Assembly (NCBI RefSeq): GCF_014873955.1
Contig: NZ_JADBED010000002.1
Location: 1-64,000, forward strand
DNA from: Nesterenkonia lutea
GTDB taxonomy: Bacteria; Actinomycetota; Actinomycetes; Actinomycetales; Micrococcaceae
DNA: 64,000 nt
Direction of reading: 5' to 3'
Shown here piece by piece: positions 1-8,771 of the stretch. Under the pieces are notes generated by a model, which had not been told where the DNA came from, did not search any database, and saw only the letters and a list, made by a program, of their open reading frames with translations. Made by a program: the position numbers and the translations under genes. The stretch's first letter is position 1. The number at the start of each line of letters is the position of its first letter.

Positions 1-330
1 GCCGTTTTTGAGCGGTCCTGTTGTCCATTGTCCCCCAAGGGGGCCCCACACCGGATACAGGAAGTGAATCGCCCGGGCTTCGCGACCGAGCGGTCCGGAC
101 GGTTTTTTCTCGCCAAACCACGGTTCATGATTATGTCAACAGGACATTCGTGACCAGCCATTCTCACGGTCACCGCGGCGGAAAAGGGACGCGAGTGATT
201 GTCGTAGAGCTTATATCCAAAAGTGTGGTGATGTGGCCCCACGGCAGTTGTCCAACAACCGTTTCATCTCTGCAAGCTGCCGCGAAAGACCGCATACAGT
301 ACAGGTTGCTTTGCGACAATCCGGTCATCT

Positions 331-477
331 TCAAAACTCACTTTCGAGGTCAGAAGCGAGTCGCTTGATCACCTCGCTTCCCCAGCCTCGACGATCTTGC
401 TGGGCTAGGATCTCGTTGCAGATCTGCCAGTACAACTCGGTGAGTTGGGTGTCGACAGTAACGCCAACCTGTCGCAG
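331..477 (-). pseudogene. DUF1016 (YhcG-type) N-terminal fragment
   Basis: A 48-residue stretch on the minus strand has the hallmark of the DUF1016 N-terminal domain: a LTELYWQICNEIL helix followed by GWGSEVIKRLASDL. Full family members are about 330-380 residues with a C-terminal PD-(D/E)XK nuclease domain. Here the frame stops directly after the first conserved helices and nothing downstream continues it. It is a remnant. Its neighbours are also remnants, so this end of the window is decayed or a recombination scar. Confidence 0.6.
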
Positions 478-549
478 CCGACGTAGGTGGCGAGCAGGGG
501 CGATGCGTACTGGTTTTGCGAGGCGGTCGATGCGCTCAGCCAGCGGGGC

Positions 550-780
550 GCCCCGGCGACGGGCAACGCAACCGCGCACGAAATTGGGGTCGGCCAGAGT
601 TGCGCGTCACGGTTGATCAAGAGCGCCGCAGCATCCGGCTATCTGGTTATGGCGGCATCCCCGACCGACGGTCGACAACGCGAAGCATCGCTCGCCCCCG
701 CGGGCCGATCCATGCTCGACCCGGCGCATCGCTGGCAGGAGGACATGTTTGCTCAGCTGACTACAGGCTGGACCAGATAA
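550..780 (+). pseudogene. MarR-family regulator, C-terminal remnant (copy A)
   Basis: The plus-strand frame reads EIGVGQSCASRLIKSAAASGYLVM and then a TDGRQREASLAPAGRSML wing, which is the recognition helix and wing of a MarR winged-helix protein, ending with a dimerisation helix. The N-terminal half is missing. About 220 bp match the second remnant at 3565-3781. After base 776 the sequence changes to permease-like DNA, so this copy has been broken at its 3' end as well. Confidence 0.55.
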
Positions 781-784
781 GAAG

Positions 785-890
785 CTGTCCAGGCGAGGAA
801 GAAGTACAGAAGCACAGCCACCACGAGGGCGAAAAGGATCGGCACCCGAATTTCCAGCGCTCGAGGCCGCGGCCGACGATCCCCGAGAAA
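785..890 (-). pseudogene. Sugar ABC permease fragment
   Basis: Bases 785-847 are closely similar to bases 5024-5086, which lie inside the RbsC-type permease gene of this window and have the same orientation. Similarity fades after about base 850. This is a short relic of a paralogous or duplicated permease gene, lying immediately beside MarR remnant A. It has no start, no stop and no full domain. Confidence 0.5.
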
Positions 891-937
891 GATGACTAGC
901 AGGGGAACGTGCATCCCCACATTTCAGGTGACGGTGG

Positions 938-1189
938 TTAGGACAGGATATCGCGGATACGCCTGAGAGTCATTGGGACACCAGCGTCCTTGCGGATAGA
1001 TACTTGCCGCTCAGCATCCGAGCCGTACCGTTCTGAGAAGACCGCTTCGGCTTTTTCGCCAAACCGCGTGGCAAGCGTCAAGCGGGTTCCATCGCTTTCT
1101 GGCCGCCAGCGGTAGGTCCATGTGACATAGCCCTCTACCGCTCCGGCCGGTCCAACTGACCACGAAAATCCATACGTACTCCGCGGAAG
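938..1189 (-). pseudogene. SRPBCC-family C-terminal fragment abutting virD4
   Basis: Reading leftward, the frame encodes about 83 residues including VEGYVTWTYRWRPESDGT and ends at a TAA. The pattern of a WTYRW strand, a short turn, then TRLTLATRF resembles the last strands of an SRPBCC or polyketide-cyclase-like fold. There is no start codon. The frame begins directly behind the TAG stop of the virD4 gene and is in the same reading frame, so the junction at about 1190 looks like a recombination breakpoint. The family assignment is tentative. Confidence 0.4.
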
Positions 1190-2908
1190 CTACTGGTCCA
1201 ATATGGCCTCGTAGTATTCCTGAGAGTCCTTCACGTCCTGGGCATAGGGCTTCGCGGAGAAGTGTTCGAGCTTCATCAACGCGGCCGGCTGACCGGAGCT
1301 AAACAGCAACGCGCGGCCCGAGGGCATCCCGGCGAGATCCGCTACATCCATGATCCGCTCACGTTGGATCGACGTCGAGGTCGACCGGCCGCGCTGGGCG
1401 CTGCTGGTCTGGCGCTTGATCACGTCGCGCTCTCCCACGAGTTGGGAGAGGAACGGTAGAAACTCATCCTCAGACAGTCCCGAGCCGGCTACTCGGATAT
1501 TGGCCGAGGACCAGAGCTTGCGCATCCCTTCCTTGCCGAACGCTTCCACGCCCTGGACGAAGCTTTGGAAGAACGTTGAGACCACGATGCCGCGTGAACC
1601 GTAGTGCGAATACAGGTCCGGCAGCTCACGCCACCGGACCACGTTGGCAGCCTCATCGAGAACGGCCATCACCGGAGGCGAGAGCCGGCCACCAGGCAGC
1701 CGGCCGGCGCGCTTCTCCGCAGAAGTCAGCGTGGCCATGACCAACGCGGCGGTGATCGCGCGAGCAGATCCACCACCCTCACGCGAGATCAGATATAGCG
1801 TGTCCGTGGTCTTGGAAAACTCTTCGTGATCGAACTCGATCACCCCCGGCAGCATAGGATCGCGCAGCCACGGCATCACCCGCTCATCGCCCAGGACCGA
1901 GACCCACGGGCGCACAGTGCCATACACGCCGTCACGCTGCTTCGGCGTGAGCTGCATGATCTGGCCCAGCGCCGCCGCGTAGGTCGGGCTCCCAGACGAG
2001 TCTAGCGCCTCACGCGGCGTCGGATCGTCAGGATCATTAGCCCAGGTGAACACGTCCGTGATTGGACGTGAGGTCAGTGCGGCCGAGAGCAGAAGGTGAG
2101 AGAGCAGACGCTTACCGTCAGAGGTGAAATATGCGTCCTGGGAGGCCCCTGCCGAGGTTTCGGAGGCAATAAACACGTCCGCGAGTTTCTGGGCCGTCTC
2201 CATGTCTTTGACGAAGCTCAGCGGGTTCCAGAACCAGGACGGTTCCTCCCCAATAATGTCTTGGGGATCGTGGACCCACACCCGGCCCTTGGCCAGGCGC
2301 GGCCCGCGCGTGAGATCCACAATGTCTCGCTTATTCGAGGTCGCCAACACCGGCCCGTTGGTCTCTACGATCTGGGGCACGCACACGCACGACGTCTTAC
2401 CCGCACGAGGCCCCATAATCCAGGTCTGCACCCACTCCCACGAGGCGCGCAGCTCCTTGTTGTTCGTCACCGCACGCGCCAGCGGCACACCTGGTGACGC
2501 ATCGGCCGCGCGCAGCCGCTCAGCCGAGGCGGTCTGCGCCTTGACGCTAAGCCCGATGAGATCTTTCGGCCGCGACATAGACCGCGCCAGATGATCCACT
2601 CGGGAGGACTTTCCTCGCTGGCGCAGCCCCACGAACACCAGGAACGCGACGAGCACCAGCACACCGAACACGATGGTGCTGAACATGACGAGTTGCGCAG
2701 CCGTGACCGGCAGCGTCCCCGTCATCTGTCCGGTGAGGATCGTCAGCGGATCACTAGCCCCGGCAGGGGTAGTGATCGCAGGATCAATGAGTGCTGCCCC
2801 CCACCATCCGGCGGTGAGCAGCAGCACAACCGCGAGGAATCCGCCCAGGATGATCCAGCCGGTCTCCCCGGAGCCCGGTTGGTTTCTTCTTCCGGCGCGT
2901 TGGCTCAT
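1190..2908 (-). CDS. VirD4/TraG-type conjugative coupling protein
   Basis: This 572-residue ATPase would bring the relaxase-DNA complex to the type IV secretion channel. Two membrane segments lie near residues 18-40 and 70-95. A Walker A motif GPRAGKTS follows at about 166-173, and a Walker B stretch ending in MAVLDEAANV lies further on, as in the TraM-recognition/TraG family. The ATG start at 2908 follows a GGAGAGGATCTG ribosome site. In related actinobacterial plasmids the gene usually follows the relaxase and DUF4913 genes. Here those lie 52 kb away on the other strand, and an SRPBCC remnant is joined to its 3' end, so the gene seems displaced. Function is assigned with good confidence from motifs and length. 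Confidence 0.9.
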   Translation of the reverse strand: MSQRAGRRNQPGSGETGWIILGGFLAVVLLLTAGWWGAALIDPAITTPAGASDPLTILTGQMTGTLPVTAAQLVMFSTIVFGVLVLVAFLVFVGLRQRGKSSRVDHLARSMSRPKDLIGLSVKAQTASAERLRAADASPGVPLARAVTNNKELRASWEWVQTWIMGPRAGKTSCVCVPQIVETNGPVLATSNKRDIVDLTRGPRLAKGRVWVHDPQDIIGEEPSWFWNPLSFVKDMETAQKLADVFIASETSAGASQDAYFTSDGKRLLSHLLLSAALTSRPITDVFTWANDPDDPTPREALDSSGSPTYAAALGQIMQLTPKQRDGVYGTVRPWVSVLGDERVMPWLRDPMLPGVIEFDHEEFSKTTDTLYLISREGGGSARAITAALVMATLTSAEKRAGRLPGGRLSPPVMAVLDEAANVVRWRELPDLYSHYGSRGIVVSTFFQSFVQGVEAFGKEGMRKLWSSANIRVAGSGLSEDEFLPFLSQLVGERDVIKRQTSSAQRGRSTSTSIQRERIMDVADLAGMPSGRALLFSSGQPAALMKLEHFSAKPYAQDVKDSQEYYEAILDQ

Positions 2909-3020
2909 GTCAGATCCTCTCCAGGCTCATGCGTGGTCTCTCTGGCGCGGTCTTCTGATAGGGGAGAGGGGCCATCGCAGAGTGGCTGGCCGCCTGTCGT
3001 CTCGTGAGATCTCTCAGACC

Positions 3021-3284
3021 CTATTTGTAGGCTTCGCTGCGGTGCTGAAGCTCAATCACCAGGACAATCAACTGCCCGTATTGGATATCGCAGATGACTC
3101 GATAATCCCCGACCCGGTAGACCCAGAACCCCTTGCGGTTAGACAAGAGCGGTTTACCCATCGTGGTGGGATCGTCTAAGGACTCGATCTCTCGGAGTTT
3201 TCGCAGGATCTGCTGCGCGACCGGCTTGTCGAGCTTCTTCAGCGTCTTACGGACGTCCTCGTCGAGCTTAATTCTCCAGGTCAA
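3021..3284 (-). CDS. RelE/ParE-family toxin (copy 1)
   Basis: An 87-residue RelE-fold protein with the usual pattern: KLDEDVRKTLKKLDKPVAQQ, then GKPLL and the core strand VGDYRVICDI. RelE toxins cut mRNA at the ribosome and ParE relatives poison gyrase; the sequence does not separate the two. The likely start is TTG at 3284, because the second copy of this gene has GTG two codons upstream where this copy has GCG. The gene overlaps the antitoxin by 17 bases. It is highly similar to the gene at 55033-55347 but ends 17 residues earlier. Confidence 0.85.
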   Translation of the reverse strand: MTWRIKLDEDVRKTLKKLDKPVAQQILRKLREIESLDDPTTMGKPLLSNRKGFWVYRVGDYRVICDIQYGQLIVLVIELQHRSEAYK

Positions 3285-3495
3285 GCTCGCGCTCTACTTC
3301 CTCGAGTGAATAGGTCTGGCGTTTGCCAGCACGAATATCGGCCACTTTGCGCTCAAGAGAGAGCTCCCACTCCAAACGTTCGATGTTTTCTTCCAACAAC
3401 GAGCGCAGGTAGTAGCTCTTTGGGCGCCCGGTACCCTCGGCCACCTGAGCTAAACGGGCTTCAAGGTCTGCTGGTAGTCGTACAGTTGTCGTCAT
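3268..3495 (-). CDS. Ribbon-helix-helix antitoxin (copy 1)
   Basis: A 75-residue protein beginning MTTTVRLPADLEARL, a classic RHH strand plus helix, followed by GRPKSYYLRSLLEE. The acidic C-terminal tail would bind the RelE toxin encoded just downstream. The ATG at 3495 is chosen because it follows an AGGAGGTGCAGAT ribosome site; longer readings run into non-coding DNA. Such antitoxins normally bind their own promoter and repress the pair. The partner copy is at 55325-55552. Confidence 0.88.
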   Translation of the reverse strand: MTTTVRLPADLEARLAQVAEGTGRPKSYYLRSLLEENIERLEWELSLERKVADIRAGKRQTYSLEEVERELDLEN

Positions 3496-3564
3496 ATCTG
3501 CACCTCCTGCACCACAGTGTATTACATGTGCATCAACCAAGATAGTGAGGCTCTCACGATCTTC

Positions 3565-3781
3565 CCGTCCCGGTTGCGCAGCCCGCGCATGAGATCGGGC
3601 TCGACCAGAGTGGCGCGTCACGGTTGATCAAGAGCGTCGCAGCATCCGGATATCTGACTATGGCGGCGTACCGGCCGACGGCCGACGACGCGAAGCATCA
3701 CCCGCCCCCGAGGACCAATCCATGCTCGACCAGGCACATCACTGGCGGGAGGACATCTCTGCCCAGCTGACTACAGGCTGA
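3565..3781 (+). pseudogene. MarR-family remnant (copy B, frameshifted)
   Basis: This segment matches MarR remnant A (550-776) over about 215 bp, including the ASRLIKS recognition-helix codons. One base is missing relative to copy A shortly after the MAA codons, which destroys the wing and shifts the rest of the frame. It ends with the same tract found at the end of copy A. Bases 3782-4026 behind it hold no gene I can support. Confidence 0.5.
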
Positions 3782-4026
3782 AGTGACAAGGAACGCCACG
3801 AGTGCACCCGCCAGCCGTGAAGCGCCGGGTGGCCGGTTACGACGCCGGGGAACCGATGAGCGATCGCTTCAGTCGCTAGTTCCAGATGCCCTCCAAGGCG
3901 CCGCCGGCACTGAGGAAGGAGATCGTGTCGCTGCGGCTTTGCGAACGCGTCAGCCCCGGCAGCTCGCCGTCACTGCAGAATGAAGGACTAAGGCGTCGGG
4001 TGTCAGGTGGGCTGGACGGGATCAAG

Positions 4027-4587
4027 TTAAACGGGATCGACGCCGGGCGGAGCGGTGATCCACAGCAGCTTCGCCTCATTCTGTCCCTGGTTCTTGTAGC
4101 CGTGCGGTCGCCGCGGCTCCAAGGCGAGCACGTCGCCTGAGGAGAGCTCGTATTCCTTCTCTTCGGTGCGGATGACGACTTCTCCTGTAAGTACATAGAC
4201 GCACTCTTCGTCGCCAGTGTGCGCGTACAACTCCTCGCCTGACCCTTGTCCGGGATGCAGCACGGAGACCATCAAGGCAAAATTCTTCACACCGCGCGGA
4301 GTGAGAAAGATCTCTTCCGCGTCCCGCCGTGGACGGCGTAGACGCCGCGCCTCAGCTTCTCTCACGACCTGCGTAGGACTTAAGTCGCCGGTGAAGAAGT
4401 CCGGGAGGGACACGCCTAGAGCCACTGCAATGCGCTGGAGAGAGGCAATGGAAGGGTTCGCGACCCCGCGTTCCACCTGCGAGACGAAACTTTCGGATAC
4501 CCCCACCTCTTGGGCAACTACACGAAGCGGTAGGCCTCTGGAGAGCCTGAGGCTCCGGATGGTGGCACCTACTTCATCGGGTATCAC
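4027..4587 (-). CDS. XRE-type regulator with cupin domain
   Basis: A 186-residue regulator. An HTH of the XRE family fills residues 5-65 (VVAQEVGVSESFVSQVERG) and a cupin_2 sensor domain covers roughly 100-180 (GEELYAHTGDEECVYVLTGE, then SGDVLALEPRRPH). This HTH-cupin layout is common in local repressors or activators of catabolic and transport genes. The GTG start at 4587 overlaps the permease stop as GTGA, so translation is probably coupled. As the last gene of the leftward operon, it is the obvious candidate to control it. The small ligand is unknown. Confidence 0.85.
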   Translation of the reverse strand: MIPDEVGATIRSLRLSRGLPLRVVAQEVGVSESFVSQVERGVANPSIASLQRIAVALGVSLPDFFTGDLSPTQVVREAEARRLRRPRRDAEEIFLTPRGVKNFALMVSVLHPGQGSGEELYAHTGDEECVYVLTGEVVIRTEEKEYELSSGDVLALEPRRPHGYKNQGQNEAKLLWITAPPGVDPV

Positions 4588-5612
4588 CTTTCTATTCTTG
4601 CACGCTGCGTCCGGAGCCTGAAGTTCCGCAGCATGGCGAAGATCTTTCCGGCGTTGCCTACCACGGCACCTATTAGGACCAACCCGAGGACGAGCTCCTG
4701 CATATAGCTGGGAACCCGGATGAGATTCATCCCATTGTTGAGGATGCTGATAAAAAGCACTCCGAGAACGGCGTGCCTCACGGCCGCGTCCCCTCCGAAA
4801 AGTGCGGCTCCGCCGAGTACCGCTGCCGCGATAGTCATGAGCAGGTAGGAACTTCCAAGGGAGGCTTCGCCCGAGCCGACCCTGGCCGCTAGAAGCACTC
4901 CGCAGAGACCTGCGAGTCCGCCAGAGATCAGGAAGGCGAGCATGACACTCCATGTCACGTTGATGCCGGCTGTCCGTGCGGCTTCAGCGTTGCCGCCTAC
5001 GGCGTACATGTTTCGCCCTGTGACTGTCCAGGCGAGGAAGACGTAGAGAAGCACGGCCACCACGAGCGCGAAGAGGATGGGCACAGGGATACCCACTACT
5101 CGACCGGTGCCGAGGAAGGAGGTGAAGCTCACTGGTAGTCCGGACGCCGGCGTGCCGTTGGTGAGCAGGAGTCCGGCAGCGGTGAAGACTGACATGCTCC
5201 CCAATGTCACCATGAATGCGGGAGCTCCCAACACTGCGATCGCTATGCTGTTGAAGAAACCGCAGAGGATCCCCGCTACAGTCCCGACCAGGAGAGCGAC
5301 CGGTATAGTCCATACCCCCAGGTCGCCGAACTCCTGGAGCGTCAGCGCAGTAACTACTGAAGATAGCCCGATTACGGCGCCCACTGAAAGGTCCAACTGG
5401 GCATTCAGCAACACGATCATCTGGGCAAACGTCACCAGAAGTAGGTAGACCGACTGGCGGGCGACGCTGATTAGGTTGGCGCTGGTTAAAAAGTCATTGC
5501 TCAGCACGCTGAATACGATCACCAGGGCCAGGAGCATGAGTGGAAGGGCGATATGTGTGGGCCTGAGTCGTAGCCAAAAATTGGTCTTACTAGTGGTTGT
5601 CATCGTCTTCAC
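4584..5612 (-). CDS. RbsC-type sugar ABC permease
   Basis: A 342-residue integral membrane protein of the BPD_transp_2 family (RbsC, XylH, TorT-linked relatives). It has about nine hydrophobic segments, an NSIAIAVLGAPAFMVTLG stretch, and the characteristic EAARTAGINV loop after TGRNMYAVGGN, which contacts the ATPase. It overlaps the ATPase gene by four bases (ATGA) and the regulator by four. It forms the membrane pore for the substrate delivered by the binding lipoprotein at 8772-9920. A fragment of a similar permease persists at 785-890. Confidence 0.93.
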   Translation of the reverse strand: MKTMTTTSKTNFWLRLRPTHIALPLMLLALVIVFSVLSNDFLTSANLISVARQSVYLLLVTFAQMIVLLNAQLDLSVGAVIGLSSVVTALTLQEFGDLGVWTIPVALLVGTVAGILCGFFNSIAIAVLGAPAFMVTLGSMSVFTAAGLLLTNGTPASGLPVSFTSFLGTGRVVGIPVPILFALVVAVLLYVFLAWTVTGRNMYAVGGNAEAARTAGINVTWSVMLAFLISGGLAGLCGVLLAARVGSGEASLGSSYLLMTIAAAVLGGAALFGGDAAVRHAVLGVLFISILNNGMNLIRVPSYMQELVLGLVLIGAVVGNAGKIFAMLRNFRLRTQRARIER

Positions 5613-7153
5613 CTCAAAGATCTGCGCGTTGGCGCGGGGGGGTCGGTCTCTGTATCTGCTCCGAAGAAGTGTCCTAGAGCGGCACGGCTAGTTCGCTGTT
5701 CTCCTGTAAGGACCGCGACTACGTTGCCGTCCCGCACGACAGCGACTCGGTGGCTCATTGCGAGGACCTCTGAAAGGTCTGATGAGACCAGAACTATTGC
5801 GCAGCCCTTCTCTGCCAACCCGACGATGTGCCGATAGACCTCGGTGCGCGCCCCAACATCGACACCGACAGTGGGGTCATGAAAGACATGCAGTCTGTAG
5901 TCCTCAGTCAGGCCACGAGCGAGAACAACTTTCTGCTGGTTCCCTCCGGAGAGCTGTCCTGCCGTGCGCATCACGTCGGGGGGAGAGACTGTCATCGCGT
6001 GTGCATAGCCGGAAGTGATCCGACGTTCGGCTCGGCGCCTGAGCACCCCCGAGAGCGAGAAGTCCGAATGCTGCAACGCGCCCATCGTGATATTTCGGTA
6101 GATGGGAGCGCCAAGGACCAACCCCTCACGCTTGCGGTCGCTAGGGTAGTAGATGACGCCCTCTCGCCTGGCTACCCCTGCGGTGTATCGACGACGCGGC
6201 GCACTGTTGGTGAACTGCACGGTACCCGCACGCGGCGCTTCGACTCCTCCGATGACTCTGGCCAGGTAATCTTTTCCCGAGTTCAGAAGTCCGGCGATGC
6301 CGAGAATTTCCCCCTCGGCCACTTCGAGAGCCAGGCCGTCCCCGCCCTCACGTAGCTGAAGATCACGTACCCTCACCACCGGCTCCTCGCCCGCAGCAGG
6401 AAGCTCCGGGTAAATAGTCCCGAGGTCGCGGCCTGTCATCGCTCTGAGCAGTTCATCATGATCGGCGTCCTGAGTATCAGATTGAAACGTGATCTCTCCG
6501 TCCCGCAGAACCGAAACACGTGTTGTCAGGTCGTCTATTTCGTGCATCCGGTGGGTGATGTAGATGACTCCTGCGCCCTCGGCCGCCAACTTTCGAATCA
6601 CATCGAAGAGTTTGTCCGTCTCGGATTTGGTCAAGGACGCGGTGGGCTCGTCGAAGATGAAGAGCCGGGCTTGCCGCCCTACGGCTTTGGCCACCTCGAC
6701 AAGCTGTTGCAGCGACCGGGGCAGAGTGCCGACGCGAGTCCGCACATCGGCTTCGAGGCCTACGATGTCCGCTAGCTCTCGGGCACGTTTGTATAGGTGG
6801 GCCCGGTCTAGCACTGGGCTGCCAATCCTGGTGGGCAACTCTCCGAGCAGAATGTTTTCCGCCACTGACAGTTCAGGTACCAGCGTGAACTCCTGGAAGA
6901 CCGTCGCAATGCCGCAATTGATCGCATCGAGCGGCTTGCGCGGCTTGAACGGTTCCCCGTCGATCAGGAGTTCGCCCGATTCCGGCATATGGACGCCAGC
7001 GACAGTCTTGATGAGGGTCGACTTTCCGGCCCCGTTCTCTCCGAGAATAGCGTGGATCTCTCCTGGCGCGACGCTCAGTGAAAGACCTTTCAGAACGTGA
7101 TTCGAACCAAATGATTTCGAGATGCTGCGAACATCCAGTCGTACGGCGCTCAT
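5609..7153 (-). CDS. RbsA/MglA-type sugar ABC ATPase
   Basis: A 514-residue double ATPase. The first domain carries Walker A GENGAGKST near residue 40, a switch region and Walker B RLFIFDEPTASLT. The second domain has a degenerate Walker A (GLLNSGKDYL) but a normal signature LSGGNQQKVVLARGL, as is typical of RbsA, MglA and XylG. It powers import together with the RbsC-type permease. It overlaps the upstream amidohydrolase gene by four bases. Despite the sugar-type family, the neighbouring enzymes argue for a non-sugar ring or amide substrate. Confidence 0.93.
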   Translation of the reverse strand: MSAVRLDVRSISKSFGSNHVLKGLSLSVAPGEIHAILGENGAGKSTLIKTVAGVHMPESGELLIDGEPFKPRKPLDAINCGIATVFQEFTLVPELSVAENILLGELPTRIGSPVLDRAHLYKRARELADIVGLEADVRTRVGTLPRSLQQLVEVAKAVGRQARLFIFDEPTASLTKSETDKLFDVIRKLAAEGAGVIYITHRMHEIDDLTTRVSVLRDGEITFQSDTQDADHDELLRAMTGRDLGTIYPELPAAGEEPVVRVRDLQLREGGDGLALEVAEGEILGIAGLLNSGKDYLARVIGGVEAPRAGTVQFTNSAPRRRYTAGVARREGVIYYPSDRKREGLVLGAPIYRNITMGALQHSDFSLSGVLRRRAERRITSGYAHAMTVSPPDVMRTAGQLSGGNQQKVVLARGLTEDYRLHVFHDPTVGVDVGARTEVYRHIVGLAEKGCAIVLVSSDLSEVLAMSHRVAVVRDGNVVAVLTGEQRTSRAALGHFFGADTETDPPAPTRRSLR

Positions 7154-8754
7154 TGGTCACCATCCCCGTACACCACATCACCCTGGAGAACGACACGGCG
7201 CGCTTGTATCTCCCTTGGTGACTCTGGCGATATCTTGCGGGGGTCGGTCTTCAATTCCACCAGGTCTGCATATTTTCCAGCTTCGATGGAGCCGACCTGG
7301 TGATCGATTCCCAGTGCACGCGCGGATCCGATGCTCAGGACCTTTAGGGCGTCCTCGACCGAGACGGTCTCCTCCGGTTCCGCGGAGTCTCCTGACCGGG
7401 TAGGTCGCGAACACAGATTCCATAGGTGGGCCGCCGGCCAGCTCTGTGAGATTTCCGCGCCCAACCCAGCGTCTGCTCCGGCCGCTAGGTGCGCGCCTTG
7501 CTGGAGCAAAGACCTGATGGGCATCCTTCCTTTTCTTGCGACATCGCCCAGGATCCGGGGGAACTCATCGCCGATGTAGCTGTGAAAGAACCCCGGGTTC
7601 ACCACGAGGGTCACTCCGCGTTCGATGAGGCCGTTTACGGTTTTCCAGTCATACACCCAGTTACCGGCGTGCTCTGCTCGAAGGCGGGAGCGTGGGTTCG
7701 GTTTCTCTGGAAGGGACTCCAGGAAGAGCTTTTGCGCCCGGTCTCCGTTCACGTGGACAGCTACACTCACTTCAGCCTTCGCAGCCTCCCGCAGTATGCG
7801 GCCGAGCTCCTCCGCGGTCAGCGCCAGTGATCCGTGGGCGTGTTCGGGTTCAGTATCCAGATAGGGCGAAGAGACGGCTGCTGTCCTGGAGGAGTAGCCG
7901 CCATCGACGAAGACCTTGATACCATCCAGCGAGAACCGGTTGTCGGCGTCCCTGAGTTCATCTGCGGCAAATACGGCTTCTTTAAGGGGCAGCGCCGGGG
8001 AGACGAGCAGGTAGCCACGGACTCTGGGAGTGCTTCTCTTAGACTGGACGGCATCCCGGAGAGCCTCGAGAGTGTCCCGCGACTCGCAGATCTCACCGAC
8101 CGTGGTGACACCGTGGCGGAGATAGTCGTCCTGAAGGATCCGGCTCATTTCCTCTCTGATGGCAGCCTCCCCGGGGCGGGGCAGGTCTAACTCGGCATCT
8201 GCTTCCGCTACAGCACCGGTGGCACGACCTTTAGCGTCCTTGAAGACTGTGGCCGTGCCGGTGTGCCCCTGCAACGCACGGTCCTCGATCCGTTCCAGCG
8301 CTACCGTATTAAGGATGGAGATGTGGCCCCCGCAGCGCAGGATGACCTGTCGTGATGTCGAAACCTGATCCAGGTCATCGCGCGTAGGGAGCCTTCGGTC
8401 ACTAAGCTTTCGATCGTAAAATAGATTGCCATAGCCGAGCACTGTGCCTTCGGTCCCTTCGCTGTGCTTCCGAAGCGTAGCGATGATGTCCGCGATAGAG
8501 CGCACATGCGGCACTCGGCAGTCTGCGGCTCCGATTCCTCCTGTGGCAGTATGCGTCACATGCGTGTGGGCGTCGACGAAGCCGGGGACCAGGAGGCCTT
8601 TTATCTTCACTACCGGAGTGCCGGCGGGTAGGGAGTCCAGCAGGGCCTCGTCTCCGACTGCCTCGATGAACCGGCCTCTCACCACCACCACAGACGCGTT
8701 TTGCTCTGTGGCGGTAAACACTTCCCCGCTGTACGCGGTCATTTGCTCGGACAT
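7150..8754 (-). CDS. YtcJ-like metal-dependent amidohydrolase
   Basis: A 534-residue TIM-barrel amidohydrolase of the Amidohydro_3 type. The metal site starts with HTH at residues 63-65 behind GLLVPGFVDA, followed by the barrel motifs HVNGDRA and RAEHAG and a late AAGADAG aspartate. The C-terminal strand layer (GKYADLVELKTDP) is also typical. The start at 8754 follows a strong GGGAGG site. No signal peptide is seen, so it acts in the cytoplasm, probably cleaving an amide or cyclic-amide bond in the compound imported by the adjacent transporter. The exact substrate cannot be read from the sequence. Confidence 0.88.
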   Translation of the reverse strand: MSEQMTAYSGEVFTATEQNASVVVVRGRFIEAVGDEALLDSLPAGTPVVKIKGLLVPGFVDAHTHVTHTATGGIGAADCRVPHVRSIADIIATLRKHSEGTEGTVLGYGNLFYDRKLSDRRLPTRDDLDQVSTSRQVILRCGGHISILNTVALERIEDRALQGHTGTATVFKDAKGRATGAVAEADAELDLPRPGEAAIREEMSRILQDDYLRHGVTTVGEICESRDTLEALRDAVQSKRSTPRVRGYLLVSPALPLKEAVFAADELRDADNRFSLDGIKVFVDGGYSSRTAAVSSPYLDTEPEHAHGSLALTAEELGRILREAAKAEVSVAVHVNGDRAQKLFLESLPEKPNPRSRLRAEHAGNWVYDWKTVNGLIERGVTLVVNPGFFHSYIGDEFPRILGDVARKGRMPIRSLLQQGAHLAAGADAGLGAEISQSWPAAHLWNLCSRPTRSGDSAEPEETVSVEDALKVLSIGSARALGIDHQVGSIEAGKYADLVELKTDPRKISPESPREIQARRVVLQGDVVYGDGDQ

Positions 8755-8771
8755 GTTACAGAGCCTCCCTA

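Noticed and set aside
4588..4953. N-terminal extension of the XRE-cupin regulator
   Set aside because: It lies wholly inside the permease gene. The GTG at 4587 with a four-base overlap gives a normal-length regulator.
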